Shown one piece after another: positions 1 through 9,943 of a stretch of DNA of 64,000 nucleotides. A model generated the notes under the pieces. It ran no database searches and was not told the DNA's origin. It saw only the letters and a list, made by a program, of their open reading frames with translations. The position numbers were made by a program, and so were the translations under genes. The DNA comes from Sinorhizobium fredii USDA 257 (GTDB lineage: Bacteria > Pseudomonadota > Alphaproteobacteria > Rhizobiales > Rhizobiaceae), in NCBI RefSeq assembly GCF_000265205.3, contig NC_018000.1, forward strand, positions 3,720,001 through 3,784,000. Direction: 5' to 3'. Positions within the stretch are counted from its first letter, which is position 1. Every line of letters begins with the position of its first letter.

Positions 1-1
1 C

Positions 2-754
2 GACGCGGCCGGAAGTCTCTACCGCTTCATATGGAACCAGTTCTGCGACTGGTACCTCGAACTGTTGAAGCCTGTCTTCGGCGGCGAGGACGAGGCCGCC
101 AAGCGCGAATCGCAGGCCTGCGTCGCCTACGTTCTGGATGAAACCTACAAGCTGCTGCATCCCTTCATGCCCTTCATGACCGAGGAGCTTTGGGAAAAGA
201 CCGCCGGTCCGGGACGCGATCGGGCGACGCTTCTGTGCCACGCCGAATGGCCGGGGGCCTTTTACGCGGATGATCTGGCCGCGGACGAGATCAACTGGCT
301 GATCGATCTCGTCTCCGGGATTCGCTCGGTGCGGGCGGAAATGAACGTTCCGCCCGCGGCAATGGCGCCGCTGGTGATCGTCGGCGCCAAGGGCTTGACG
401 GGCGAGCGGCTCGATCGGCATGCCTCCGCGATCAAGCGGCTGGCAAGGGTGGAGAGCATCGAGCACGCGGCGGCGGCGCCGCGCGGCAGCGCCCAGATCG
501 TCATAGGCGAGGCGACGGCATGCCTTCCGCTCGGCAGCCTCATCGATCTCACAGCCGAAAAATCTCGCCTCGAGAAGGCAATCGCCAAGGTCGAGGTCGA
601 GCGCGAGAGAATTCTCGGCAAACTTGCCAACGAAAAATTCGTCGCGAACGCAAAACCCGAACTGGTCGAAGCGGAACGGGAGCGATTGGCAGAACTCACC
701 CTGCAGAAGGACTCGCTTGGAGTCGCTCTAAGCCGCGTCTCGGAAGCAGGTTAG
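2..754 (+). CDS. valS: Valine-tRNA ligase, C-terminal part (5' end outside window)
   Basis: The reading frame is open from base 2 and gives the last 250 residues of a class I valyl-tRNA synthetase, the cytoplasmic enzyme that charges tRNA-Val. The opening residues DAAGSLYRFIWNQFCDWYLE and the later HPFMPFMTEELWE are typical of the ValS anticodon-binding helical domain. The last about 70 residues form a charged coiled coil (EKSRLEKAIAKVEVERERI, then NEKFVANAKPELVEAERERL), the C-terminal tRNA-binding arm specific to ValS. The catalytic domain with HIGH and KMSKS lies upstream and is not in the window. A strong terminator follows 28 bp after the stop. Identification is confident; the truncation is only the window edge. 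Confidence 0.95.
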   Translation, partial: DAAGSLYRFIWNQFCDWYLELLKPVFGGEDEAAKRESQACVAYVLDETYKLLHPFMPFMTEELWEKTAGPGRDRATLLCHAEWPGAFYADDLAADEINWLIDLVSGIRSVRAEMNVPPAAMAPLVIVGAKGLTGERLDRHASAIKRLARVESIEHAAAAPRGSAQIVIGEATACLPLGSLIDLTAEKSRLEKAIAKVEVERERILGKLANEKFVANAKPELVEAERERLAELTLQKDSLGVALSRVSEAG

Positions 755-781
755 CCTTCTTCGTGCTAGGATGAAGACGCG

Positions 782-811
782 AATCCGCGGCAGAAATGCC
801 GCGGATTTTTG
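782..811 (+). terminator. Rho-independent terminator of valS
   Basis: A perfect 11-bp stem (AATCCGCGGCA paired with TGCCGCGGATT) with a GAAA loop is followed directly by a T run, 28 bp after the valS stop. Confidence 0.9.
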
Positions 812-1196
812 TTCGTCGCAGTGCAACTGCGAATCGGTCCGCTCCGGGCGATCAATGGGACAATTACACGCATGGGTTTTGATGAGACCTTTTCCAAGGG
901 GCCTTATCCGGGCTGCTTTGCAAAAAGCAATGTTGTTGTCGTGACGTCACACATTGCTGGTTTGTTAGAATTCTTTTTTAAACTGGGGAGAGTTCATACT
1001 GAAAGTGGGAAATGCATTTCGTGTACTTGGGAATATGGCCGAATCGTGAAATTCTTACGTAAATTTGATGACCGAATCTGTCGGGTTCAGGCCCCGGGCC
1101 GCGAATTGCCAATCACCGGATCGTGACGAATATTCAGCCCAAGTGCGGCGGCGCGAGGTGAAACGCCGCATTCATGAAATGCAGGGGAGGAGCTGA
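812..1196. other. Intergenic region upstream of the FadL-type porin gene
   Basis: About 385 bp with no convincing gene. The sequence around 930-1080 is more AT-rich than its surroundings, with TTTTTTAAAC and several ATT/TTG clusters, and probably holds the porin promoter. The possible reading frame 809-1126 begins inside the valS terminator and matches no family I recognise. A Shine-Dalgarno sequence (GGGGAGGAG) lies just before the porin ATG. Confidence 0.5.
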
Positions 1197-2468
1197 ATGG
1201 CTCGAAATAGATTGAAGAAGAGCATTCTCGCAGCGGTTGCCGGAATGCTCGTCGCGTCGGCTGCGCAGGCGGGGGGGCTCGAGCGCAGCGGCTACAATAT
1301 CGATCTCTTGTTCGATCCTTCGGATTTCGCGGCGGAAGCGACGGCGACTTACGTCAATCCTCAGCGTGAATTGAAGAATGTCGTCGATACGAACCCCGCA
1401 AATTCGGATGCGGTCGCGGAGACATTCGGGGGTGGTGACTTGAACTACCGTCCCAATTCTGCAGATGAGACGGAGAGTTATTGGGCGCCCCGCATCGGCT
1501 TTAAGGCTGCTTTGGGTGACAGTGTTGACTGTATGGCGGACTACTCGCAGCCTTGGGGCGCCCACACCAATCCCGGCCAAAACTGGGCCGGCGCAAACAA
1601 CAATATTGAAACGAAAGTCGAGAGCGATAACTACGCGGCGACGTGCTCCTACAAATGGGACATGGGGCCTGGTTTTATGCGCGTTATCGGAGGTGTCTTC
1701 TACCAGGAAGTGGGCGGCTTTAAAGAGCGGCTTGTACAGGATTTTACCGGTACCGGGCTCCCATTCTCGGGCGTCGGAAGGCTTGAACTTGAGGACAGCG
1801 GATGGGGCTGGCGGACGGGTGTCGCCTACGAAATCCCCGAATATGCCATGCGGGCGAGCCTCGTCTATAATAGTGCTGTCGACCTCGACAACCTCAGCGG
1901 CTCCATCGACCTACGTCAGGTCGGTTTTGTGATCCCCGGTGTTGGAGTAGTCAGCGGCAGCAAGTATGATGTCCACGGCTCTGCATCAATGCCAGATTCG
2001 CTGGAGCTCAAGGTTCAATCCGGCATTGCTCCCGGGTGGCTGGCCTTTGGTTCGGTTAAGTGGACTGACTGGAGCCAGTTGCAAGTGTTGCGCTTCGTGC
2101 CAAATGAACCGGGCTTTGGGAGGTTCGGCACGAGCCTTGACCTGCTGTATCGTGATGGTTGGACAGTCACCGGCGGCATTGGCCACAAGTTCAACGATCA
2201 GTGGAGTGGAGCCATCAGTCTCACTTGGGACCGCGGCACGAGCCATGGCTATGGAGCGCAAACCGATACCTGGTTGCTTGGGACAGGCGTGACCTACGCG
2301 CCGACCCAGAATGTCGAACTTCGCTTCGCTGGCGTCGCTGGGATCATGACTAGCGGCAGTTCGGGGCAGGTCACCTACCAAGGCGAGGTCATTGGCGACG
2401 ACGTCTCCTATGACTTCGACAATGACTTCGTCGGGGCGATCTCGACATCGCTAAAAGTCAGGTTCTGA
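1197..2468 (+). CDS. OmpP1/FadL/TodX-family outer-membrane transporter
   Basis: A 423-residue outer-membrane beta-barrel protein of the FadL family, whose members pass long-chain fatty acids or other hydrophobic compounds across the outer membrane. Residues 1-25 are a Sec signal peptide (basic start, hydrophobic ILAAVAGMLVASAAQA, AxA cleavage site). The mature protein starts with a FadL-like segment (ERSGYNIDLLFDPSDFAAEA). Alternating aromatic and polar strands run to a terminal KVRF, the aromatic end expected of a Bam substrate. A strong SD (GGGGAGGAGCTG) precedes the ATG, and a terminator follows 22 bp after the stop, so the gene is probably monocistronic. Rhizobial FadL proteins have also been linked to uptake of long-chain acyl-homoserine lactones; substrate is not deducible from sequence alone. 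Confidence 0.85.
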   Translation: MARNRLKKSILAAVAGMLVASAAQAGGLERSGYNIDLLFDPSDFAAEATATYVNPQRELKNVVDTNPANSDAVAETFGGGDLNYRPNSADETESYWAPRIGFKAALGDSVDCMADYSQPWGAHTNPGQNWAGANNNIETKVESDNYAATCSYKWDMGPGFMRVIGGVFYQEVGGFKERLVQDFTGTGLPFSGVGRLELEDSGWGWRTGVAYEIPEYAMRASLVYNSAVDLDNLSGSIDLRQVGFVIPGVGVVSGSKYDVHGSASMPDSLELKVQSGIAPGWLAFGSVKWTDWSQLQVLRFVPNEPGFGRFGTSLDLLYRDGWTVTGGIGHKFNDQWSGAISLTWDRGTSHGYGAQTDTWLLGTGVTYAPTQNVELRFAGVAGIMTSGSSGQVTYQGEVIGDDVSYDFDNDFVGAISTSLKVRF

Positions 2469-2490
2469 TCTCCATCGATCAGCATCTCGA

Positions 2491-2517
2491 GGCCCGGTTC
2501 GCCGGGCCTTTCTTTTT
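2491..2517 (+). terminator. Rho-independent terminator of the FadL-type gene
   Basis: Stem GGCCCGG paired with CCGGGCC around a stable TTCG tetraloop, followed by TTTCTTTTT. Confidence 0.9.
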
Positions 2518-2909
2518 GGCTGGGCGGCGCAGTTCGGCCGCCTCTTATGAGCAATCGCGAATGTGACGATTCAGCAACACATTTATTACTATGGTTCGCT
2601 AGTATCCGGTCCGTGTTGGATATGTCCATTTCCCGCCACAAAATGGGAGCAGCGATATTAGCGACAGACGTGCGAGTGCCGTGTTTGCGTTTGAGGTGAA
2701 CTGAGTTTGTGTGCCGCCGAGACATCCCCTAGCAACTGGCGCTTTGCGCGTGGTCGGACCGATATCGATCGCGGCAAGGCTGACGCGCGCGGCAAGCGAA
2801 TGAGCCGACCGGCGTCGCTGCGAGAGAGCGCTCGGACGACACAGGGCATGGTCGATGTTGTGGATGGTGCTTGGGTCGGCGTAGCCGGCCGGAACGGAAG
2901 AAACTGATT
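2518..2909. other. Intergenic region upstream of exoR
   Basis: About 390 bp without a supported gene. It must contain the exoR promoter. The stretch 2570-2650 is AT-rich and the most likely promoter area, but I could not place -35 and -10 boxes with confidence. The small frames here have no recognisable product or ribosome-binding site. Confidence 0.4.
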
Positions 2910-2912
2910 GTG

Positions 2913-3713
2913 ATGCGCACGGGTGAATTCAAGTCGCTTAGGGTGGCGGTACTGGGCATGTCACTGGCGGTTGGCGCCGCCGCCGGGCCGGCGCGAGCCT
3001 TCGATCCGTCCGCGGGCGTGACGAAGGAATCCGGTCCGTTCGCGCTCTTCAAGTTCGGCTTCTCCGCCTACAAGAACGGCCGCAAGGACGAGGCGGTCGA
3101 GGCCTATCGCTACGCCGCCGAGAAGGGCCATACGGGGTCGCGCTGGGCGCTTGCCAATATGTACGCCTATGGCGACGGAGTCGCCGAGAACGATCTCGAA
3201 GCATTCAAGATCTACAGCGAGATTGCCCAGCAGGGCGTCGAGCCCGGTTCGGAAGATACCGGCTATTTTGTCAACGCGCTGATCGCGCTTGCTGGCTATT
3301 ACCGGCGCGGCATTCCGGACAGCCCGGTAGCGGCGGACCTGCCGCAGGCAAGACAGCTTTATTTCCAGGCGGCCTCGACGTTCGGCATTGCCGAGGCGCA
3401 GTTCCAGTTGGCACGGATGCTGCTTTCGGGCGAGGGCGGCACGGTCAATGTCCAGCAGGCCAAGAAATGGCTGAACCGGGCGCGCAAGAACGGCCATGCC
3501 GGCGCCATGGGCGTTTTTGGAAACGTCATCTTTCAAGAGGGGCAGACGGTGCGCGGGCTCGCCTACATGACGGCGGCGCTCGACCAATGTTCGCCGAAGG
3601 ACAGGCTATGGCTCCAGTCTATGCAGGAGCAGGCCTTCTCGCTCGCGACCGAGGACGACCGCCGCGTCGCAATCGCTATGGCGCAGAACATGCATCCGCA
3701 GGCCGACGAGTGA
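2913..3713 (+). CDS. exoR: ExoR, periplasmic Sel1-repeat negative regulator of exopolysaccharide and motility control
   Basis: A 266-residue exported protein matching rhizobial ExoR. In S. meliloti ExoR is periplasmic, binds the sensor kinase ExoS and restrains the ExoS-ChvI system that sets succinoglycan synthesis against motility. The signal peptide (residues 1-29, ending GPARA, then FDPS) is followed by Sel1-type helical repeats: AYRYAAEKGHTGSRWALANM, ARQLYFQAAS...AEAQFQLARM and AKKWLNRARKNGHAGAMGVF. The ATG at 2913 or the adjacent GTG at 2910 fits best with GGAAG at 2896-2900; an in-frame ATG at 2871 would place a charged stretch before the signal peptide. A terminator follows. The length agrees with the family (about 268 residues). 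Confidence 0.93.
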   Translation: MRTGEFKSLRVAVLGMSLAVGAAAGPARAFDPSAGVTKESGPFALFKFGFSAYKNGRKDEAVEAYRYAAEKGHTGSRWALANMYAYGDGVAENDLEAFKIYSEIAQQGVEPGSEDTGYFVNALIALAGYYRRGIPDSPVAADLPQARQLYFQAASTFGIAEAQFQLARMLLSGEGGTVNVQQAKKWLNRARKNGHAGAMGVFGNVIFQEGQTVRGLAYMTAALDQCSPKDRLWLQSMQEQAFSLATEDDRRVAIAMAQNMHPQADE

Positions 3714-3755
3714 GCGGGCCGAGCCGGCTCCTATAACGTCTCCGACCGGCATGCA

Positions 3756-3778
3756 GCGAGGCGGACGCCTCGCTTTTC
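3756..3778 (+). terminator. Terminator between convergent exoR and xthA
   Basis: Stem GCGAGGC (3756-3762) and GCCTCGC (3767-3773) with loop GGAC, followed by TTTT. It lies between convergent genes; the T run fits exoR on the plus strand. Confidence 0.8.
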
Positions 3779-3793
3779 GATTCTCTAGCCTAC

Positions 3794-4581
<788 letters not shown>

Positions 4582-4785
4582 CGCATCTGCCTTTCTTTTA
4601 TGGTCTCGCTTTGGCGCCGAGTCGTTGTAGCGGCTGCCATTTCTTTTGACAAATCCGATAGCTGCAACATTCGCTTCGCTGGGAGGTGATCGGCAACGGG
4701 CCGAATTTTCCGTGCGTTCGCATAAGGAAATGCAGCCGTCGGTGGCGGAATTGATTCCTCATTCGGTCCGTCTATAGTCCCGCGC

Positions 4786-6249
4786 ATGATCGCGTTCATC
4801 GAGAATTATTGGCCGCATTTCCTGGCGCTCCTGTCGTTCGCACTGGGCGTGCCGGCGATCATTCATGCGGCCATGACGAAGGACGATGTACGCGCTGCCG
4901 CCGGTTGGGTCGGCGTCGTCCTGCTTTCGCCTGTAATCGGGGCAGCCATCTATGCGGTTGCTGGCATCAACCGCATTCGCCGCTCCTCGATCGGCTTGCA
5001 ACGCTCGCTGCTGCGCACGAGCGGTCCGGATCCGCTTCTCGGTTTCGATGTCACGGACGAAAACGTTGCGGTGCGATTCGGACAGCGATTCGCGGCGATG
5101 AAGATCCTCGGCGACCGGGTGTCGCGTTTCGCGATGTCGACCGGGAACCACATCGCCATGCTGGAGGGCGGCGACGACGTCTACGGGGCGATGCTCGAGG
5201 CGATTGCTGGCGCTCGCCGCAGCATACTGTTCGAAAGCTATATCTTCGATCGCGATCAGATCGGGCTTCGTTTCGCCGATGCACTGATCGCCGCGGTCAA
5301 GCGCGGCGTCAGCGTGCGGGTGCTGATCGACGCGGTCGGTGCTCGCTATTCCGTGCCGAGCATCGTCAGCTATCTGCAGGAAGGAGGGGTCACGACCGCA
5401 GTCTTCAATGGCAACATCATCATGGGCCTGAGGCTGCCCTATGCCAATCTGCGGACGCACCGAAAGATCGTCGTCATCGACGGTGGGGTCGCCTTTACCG
5501 GCGGCATGAACATACGGGCGGGCTTCACGACGGAGATGGCCGGCATCGCCGCTTCGTTCGACACGCATTTCCGCGTTACCGGACCGATCGTTGCCGACAT
5601 CTTCCAGGTGGCGGCCGAAGACTGGCAGTTCTCGAGCGGAGAACTGCTCGGGGGCGAAGCCTGGGGGCTGGCCGACCTTGAGGAGCGGGGCGATACGCCA
5701 TCCGTGCTGATGCGAGCCGTTCCTTCGGGACCTGACAGCACCAACGAGACCAACCATAAGATGCTGATGGGGGCCTTCTCCATTGCGCGCAAGCACATCC
5801 GGGTGATGTCGCCCTATTTTCTTCCCGACAGGGAATTGATCAGCGCGCTGGTGACGGCTGCGCGCAGAGGCGTCGAAGTCGATATCATCGTGCCGGCTGT
5901 CAACAACCTGACCCTCGTGGATCGTGCAATGACCGCGCAATTCGACCAGGTGCTTGAAGGTCACTGTCGCGTGTGGCGGGCGAAAGGCAGCTTCAACCAT
6001 TCGAAATTGGTCGTCGTCGACGGTCATTGGTCCTATGTCGGCTCGAGCAACCTGGATCCGCGCTCGCTCCGCCTCAATTTCGAATTCGATGTCGAGATTC
6101 TCGACGAGGATTTTGCGAGGACGATCAGCGACAAATTCTGCGCGGTACGCGAGTCGGCCGCGGAAGTGACGCTCGCAAGCCTTGACGCGCAGCCCTTGCT
6201 GAACCGACTGGCGAACCGCCTTCTTTGGCTCGGTTCGCCCTATCTCTAG
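4786..6249 (+). CDS. cls: Cardiolipin synthase-type phospholipase D
   Basis: A 487-residue membrane enzyme with two HKD motifs: HRKIVVIDGGVAFTGGMN (His near residue 225) and HSKLVVVDGHWSYVGSSN (His near 405). The N-terminus has two membrane segments (about residues 9-30 and 40-62), followed by two PLD domains, the arrangement of bacterial ClsA-type cardiolipin synthases that condense phosphatidylglycerol in the inner membrane. Length and architecture match the family (about 480-490). It is divergent from xthA with a 209-bp gap and converges on the Fe-S carrier gene. Another PLD-type phosphatidyltransferase activity cannot be excluded from sequence. Confidence 0.88.
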   Translation: MIAFIENYWPHFLALLSFALGVPAIIHAAMTKDDVRAAAGWVGVVLLSPVIGAAIYAVAGINRIRRSSIGLQRSLLRTSGPDPLLGFDVTDENVAVRFGQRFAAMKILGDRVSRFAMSTGNHIAMLEGGDDVYGAMLEAIAGARRSILFESYIFDRDQIGLRFADALIAAVKRGVSVRVLIDAVGARYSVPSIVSYLQEGGVTTAVFNGNIIMGLRLPYANLRTHRKIVVIDGGVAFTGGMNIRAGFTTEMAGIAASFDTHFRVTGPIVADIFQVAAEDWQFSSGELLGGEAWGLADLEERGDTPSVLMRAVPSGPDSTNETNHKMLMGAFSIARKHIRVMSPYFLPDRELISALVTAARRGVEVDIIVPAVNNLTLVDRAMTAQFDQVLEGHCRVWRAKGSFNHSKLVVVDGHWSYVGSSNLDPRSLRLNFEFDVEILDEDFARTISDKFCAVRESAAEVTLASLDAQPLLNRLANRLLWLGSPYL

Positions 6250-6276
6250 CACTTGGGGATGGGTGGAGGAGGTCCT

Positions 6277-6609
6277 CTAGACCGAGAAGCTTGTTCCGCA
6301 GCCGCAACTTGCGACGGCATTCGGATTCTTGATCTGGAACGACTGGCCGAGCAGATTGTCGACGAAGTCGATTTCCGAGCCGCCCATATAGACCAGCGAG
6401 AGACTGTCGATCAGCACCTTGGCATTGCCCTTTTCGAGGACGAGATCGTCATCGTTCTCCTGGTCCACCAGGTCGAACTTGTAGGAGAAGCCGGAACAGC
6501 CGCCGCCTTCGACGGAGACGCGCATCGCCGTCTTGTCGTGTTCTGTCTGAAGTATCGTGGCGATGCGCCTGGCGGCCGCATCCGAAAGCGTCACTGTTTC
6601 CTGCATCAT
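6277..6609 (-). CDS. erpA: A-type iron-sulfur cluster carrier / insertion protein (ErpA/IscA-like)
   Basis: A 110-residue HesB/IscA/ErpA-family protein that receives and passes Fe-S clusters to apo-enzymes in the cytoplasm. The three conserved cysteines are present: C38 in EGGGCSGF and C102 and C104 in ASCGCGTSF. A good SD (CAGGAGG) lies before the ATG. It stands alone between cls and dgt rather than in a suf operon, which favours ErpA over SufA; the exact subfamily assignment is an inference. It is divergent from dgt with about 190 bp between, which must hold both promoters. Confidence 0.88.
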   Translation of the reverse strand: MMQETVTLSDAAARRIATILQTEHDKTAMRVSVEGGGCSGFSYKFDLVDQENDDDLVLEKGNAKVLIDSLSLVYMGGSEIDFVDNLLGQSFQIKNPNAVASCGCGTSFSV

Positions 6610-6802
6610 GTCTGGCCTCCTGCCGGGGTCAAGAACCGGAGAGATTCGTTAGCGTTCTGGCGTTACAATTGCTGCGCTTGAGAAGCGAGCCGCGGGGTGT
6701 CCCGGTCATTAAGCGGCGACTCCCTCGTCGCTTTCCTGCAACGCATACTATAGGTATGAAGGCTTGAATGTCCCGTCAATGGGACTGCATCGCAGGTGTG
6801 AA

Positions 6803-8020
6803 ATGGCTTTCGACACAAAGGCCCTGGGCTTCGGTTATGGTGAGCACGCAGCTTTCGCTTCCAATCCTTGGGCGTCGCGCGGCAGGCTCTATCCCGAAAC
6901 CTCCAGTCCGACGCGTTCCGATTTTCAACGCGACCGCGACCGCATCGTCCATACGACCGCCTTCCGTCGCCTGAAACACAAGACCCAGGTGTTCATTGCC
7001 GCCGACGGCGACCATTACCGCACGCGTCTCACGCACACGATCGAAGTCGCGCAGATCGCGCGCGCCTTGGCACGGGCCTTGAAGCTCGACGAGGATTTGG
7101 CCGAAGGGGTGGCGCTTGTCCACGACTTCGGCCACACGCCGTTCGGCCACACCGGCGAGGATGCGCTGCACGAGATGCTGAAGCCCTATGGCGGCTTCGA
7201 TCACAATGCCCAGTCGCTGCGCATCGTTACGAAGCTCGAGCGTCGCTATGCGGAATTCGATGGCTTGAACCTCGCCTGGGAGAGCCTCGAGGGCCTGGTC
7301 AAGCACAACGGGCCGCTGATGACGCCGGAAGGCGAGGGAATCCGCGGCCCGGTGCCGCAACCGATCCTTGACTATTGCGCCGTCCACGATCTCGAACTGG
7401 CGAGCTTCGCCAGCCTCGAAGCCCAAGTGGCCGCAATCGCCGACGATATCGCCTATAATACCCATGACATCGACGATGGATTGCGCGCTGGCTACCTGAC
7501 GCTCGAGATGCTGGAAGAGGTTCCGTTCCTGGCCCGGGTGATGCGCGAGGTGCACGACCGTTATCCCGCCTTGGAAACCAGCCGCTTCACCCACGAGATC
7601 ATGCGCCGGCAGATCACCGCGATGGTCGAGGACGTCATCGGCGTCGCCCAGACGCGTCTGCGCGAAGTTCGCCCCAAGAGCGCCAGCGACGTGCGTAACG
7701 CCGGCCGGGTCATCGCGACCTTCTCCGAGGAGATGAGCGAGACCGACCGGCAGATCAAGAACCTGCTGATGACGCGCATCTATCGTCACCCGGAGGTCAT
7801 GCGTGTGCGCCAGGCAGCGGCATCGATCGTCACCGATCTCTATCGGGCGTTCATGGCCGACCCGCTGTTGATGAATGAACACTACTGGATCGACCAGATC
7901 GCCGGGATGGCCGAGCCGGCCCGAGCGCGCCATGTGGGCGACTATCTCGCCGGCATGACCGATACCTTCGCGATCAGCGTGCACCGGCGCTTGTTTGACC
8001 ACACGCCGGATTTGCGGTAG
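6803..8020 (+). CDS. dgt: Deoxyguanosinetriphosphate triphosphohydrolase-like protein
   Basis: A 405-residue HD-domain dNTP triphosphohydrolase that releases tripolyphosphate from deoxynucleotides and so controls dNTP pools. Visible motifs: [38 protein letters not shown] (first metal His) and the HD pair in [17 protein letters not shown]. The downstream [13 protein letters not shown] supplies a further metal ligand. I chose the ATG of [15 protein letters not shown]; an upstream in-frame ATG adds 13 unrelated residues. A terminator-like hairpin lies after the gene. The type 2 subfamily is usual in alphaproteobacteria. Confidence 0.92.
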   Translation: MAFDTKALGFGYGEHAAFASNPWASRGRLYPETSSPTRSDFQRDRDRIVHTTAFRRLKHKTQVFIAADGDHYRTRLTHTIEVAQIARALARALKLDEDLAEGVALVHDFGHTPFGHTGEDALHEMLKPYGGFDHNAQSLRIVTKLERRYAEFDGLNLAWESLEGLVKHNGPLMTPEGEGIRGPVPQPILDYCAVHDLELASFASLEAQVAAIADDIAYNTHDIDDGLRAGYLTLEMLEEVPFLARVMREVHDRYPALETSRFTHEIMRRQITAMVEDVIGVAQTRLREVRPKSASDVRNAGRVIATFSEEMSETDRQIKNLLMTRIYRHPEVMRVRQAAASIVTDLYRAFMADPLLMNEHYWIDQIAGMAEPARARHVGDYLAGMTDTFAISVHRRLFDHTPDLR

Positions 8021-8033
8021 TGACGCGCCGCGC

Positions 8034-8070
8034 GGAGGCTGCAGGTTCCCTACGGACCCGGCCTCCTTTT
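8034..8070 (+). terminator. Terminator-like hairpin after dgt
   Basis: GGAGGC (8034-8039) pairs with GCCTCC (8061-8066) and is followed by TTTTAT. The long loop can form a second stem (GGTTCC region with GGACCC), so the structure is weaker than the valS terminator. Confidence 0.6.
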
Positions 8071-8119
8071 ATAGTTTTGCGCCATTTTCCAGTTGGCCTG
8101 GAAAGAGCGGATGGATCAG

Positions 8120-9880
8120 ATGAACCTTTTCACAGACTTCGAATCAAGAATTAAGAGAATTCTGGAATCGCTTGATATCGTTCGTGAAAAGCGATCCGAA
8201 ATCGACTTCGGACGGGTTAGCATAGAGCCGCCGCGCGATCCGAGCCACGGCGATGTTGCGACCAACGCAGCGATGGTTCTCGCCAAATCGCTCGGCACGA
8301 ACCCGCGCGCCCTTGCCGACCTTATCGTTGAGAAGTTGCGCCAGGACCCGGAGGTGGTGGAGGTCACCGTTGCCGGGCCGGGATTCATCAATGTCCGGTT
8401 GTCGGTATCCTATTGGCAGAAGCTTCTTTCGGCGATGGTTCGGGCAGGGACGGATTTTGGACGCAGCACAGTCGGCGCCGGGCGGAAGGTCAACGTCGAA
8501 TATGTTTCGGCGAACCCGACCGGGCCGATGCATGTCGGCCATTGCCGTGGCGCCGTCGTCGGCGACGCCCTGGCAAATCTTCTCGCCTTCGCTGGCTATG
8601 ACGTCGCCAAGGAATACTACATCAACGACGCTGGCTCGCAGATCGACGTGCTCGCCCGCTCGGCATTCCTGCGCTACCGGCAGGCACTCGGTGAGGAAAT
8701 CGGCGAGATTCCGGCAGGGCTTTATCCCGGCGATTATCTCGTGCCGGTCGGCGAGGCGCTTGCCGACGAGTTCGGCACGAGCCTGCGGATCATGCCGGAA
8801 GACAAATGGATGCCGCTCGTCAAGGAGCGCGTGATCGACGCGATGATGGCGATGATCCGCGAGGACCTGGCGGCGCTCAACGTCAACCACGATGTCTTCT
8901 TCTCCGAACGGACGCTGCACGACAACGGCGCGGCGCGGATTCGCACGGCGATCAACGACCTGACCTTCAAGGGCCATGTCTACATAGGCACGCTGCCGCC
9001 GCCGAAGGGCCAATTGCCGGAAGATTGGGAAGACCGCGAACAGACGCTCTTCCGTTCGACCGAGGTGGGCGACGACATCGACCGGCCGCTCATCAAGTCC
9101 GACGGCAGCTATACTTACTTCGCCGCCGACGTTGCCTATTTCAAGGACAAGTTCGACCGCGGGTTCCACGAGATGATCTACGTCCTTGGCGCCGACCACG
9201 GCGGCTATGTCAAACGCCTGGAGGCGCTGGCGCGGGCAATATCCGAGGGCACGGCGAAGCTGACGGTACTGCTGTGCCAGCTCGTCAAGCTCTACCGTAA
9301 CGGTGAACCGGTGAAGATGTCGAAGCGCTCGGGCGAATTCGTGACGCTGCGCGACGTGGTAGACGAAGTCGGTCGCGATCCGGTCCGGTTCATGATGCTC
9401 TACCGGAAGAGTTCGGAGCCGCTTGACTTCGACTTTGCCAAGGTAACGGAACAGTCAAAGGACAATCCGGTCTTCTACGTTCAGTATGCGCATGCGCGTT
9501 GCTGCTCGGTCCTCCGCCAGGCAAAAGAAGCTTTCTCCGATCTCGATTTGGCTTCGATCGATCTTGCCGGTGCAGTGATCGGGGCTATCGTTGATCCTGC
9601 CGAACTGCAGCTCGTCGCCAAGCTCGCAGAATATCCGCGCGTCGTCGAGGCTGCAGCACTCTCGCAGGAGCCTCATCGAATCGCTTTTTACCTGTATGAT
9701 CTTGCTGCAGCCTTCCACGCACTCTGGAACAAAGGTAAGGAAAATCCGGAATTACGTTTTGTTAACGATAAGAACAGACAATTGAGCATTGCCAGACTCG
9801 GGCTGGTGCATGCTGTCGCCTCGGTATTGAAGTCGGGTCTGTCTGTTACGGGCACCTCGGCACCGGAAGAGATGCGGTAA
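8120..9880 (+). CDS. argS: Arginine-tRNA ligase
   Basis: A 586-residue class I aminoacyl-tRNA synthetase. The N-terminal additional domain ([19 protein letters not shown]) is followed by the HIGH-equivalent motif [18 protein letters not shown], the tRNA-contacting [18 protein letters not shown], and [20 protein letters not shown]. The C-terminal DALR anticodon-binding domain ends in FHALWNKG...[17 protein letters not shown]. The start is uncertain: ATGs at 8111 and 8120 and a TTG at 8093 are in frame; 8120 gives the conserved MNLFxDFE start. The SPOR-domain gene follows after 63 bp, possibly co-transcribed. Confidence 0.94.
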   Translation: MNLFTDFESRIKRILESLDIVREKRSEIDFGRVSIEPPRDPSHGDVATNAAMVLAKSLGTNPRALADLIVEKLRQDPEVVEVTVAGPGFINVRLSVSYWQKLLSAMVRAGTDFGRSTVGAGRKVNVEYVSANPTGPMHVGHCRGAVVGDALANLLAFAGYDVAKEYYINDAGSQIDVLARSAFLRYRQALGEEIGEIPAGLYPGDYLVPVGEALADEFGTSLRIMPEDKWMPLVKERVIDAMMAMIREDLAALNVNHDVFFSERTLHDNGAARIRTAINDLTFKGHVYIGTLPPPKGQLPEDWEDREQTLFRSTEVGDDIDRPLIKSDGSYTYFAADVAYFKDKFDRGFHEMIYVLGADHGGYVKRLEALARAISEGTAKLTVLLCQLVKLYRNGEPVKMSKRSGEFVTLRDVVDEVGRDPVRFMMLYRKSSEPLDFDFAKVTEQSKDNPVFYVQYAHARCCSVLRQAKEAFSDLDLASIDLAGAVIGAIVDPAELQLVAKLAEYPRVVEAAALSQEPHRIAFYLYDLAAAFHALWNKGKENPELRFVNDKNRQLSIARLGLVHAVASVLKSGLSVTGTSAPEEMR

Positions 9881-9943
9881 GTAGTGTCACCATTTCCCCA
9901 CAATGCGCTGGCAATTCAACGCAGGCAGTTGTGAGTGGAAACT

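Noticed and set aside
809..1126. 105-codon plus-strand frame after valS
   Set aside because: It starts inside the valS terminator hairpin, has no SD, and no family could be recognised.
4759..6252. 497-codon open frame on the minus strand opposite cls
   Set aside because: It mirrors the cls gene over its full length, has no recognisable domain, and is rich in His/Arg/Asp as expected of antisense frames in GC-rich DNA.
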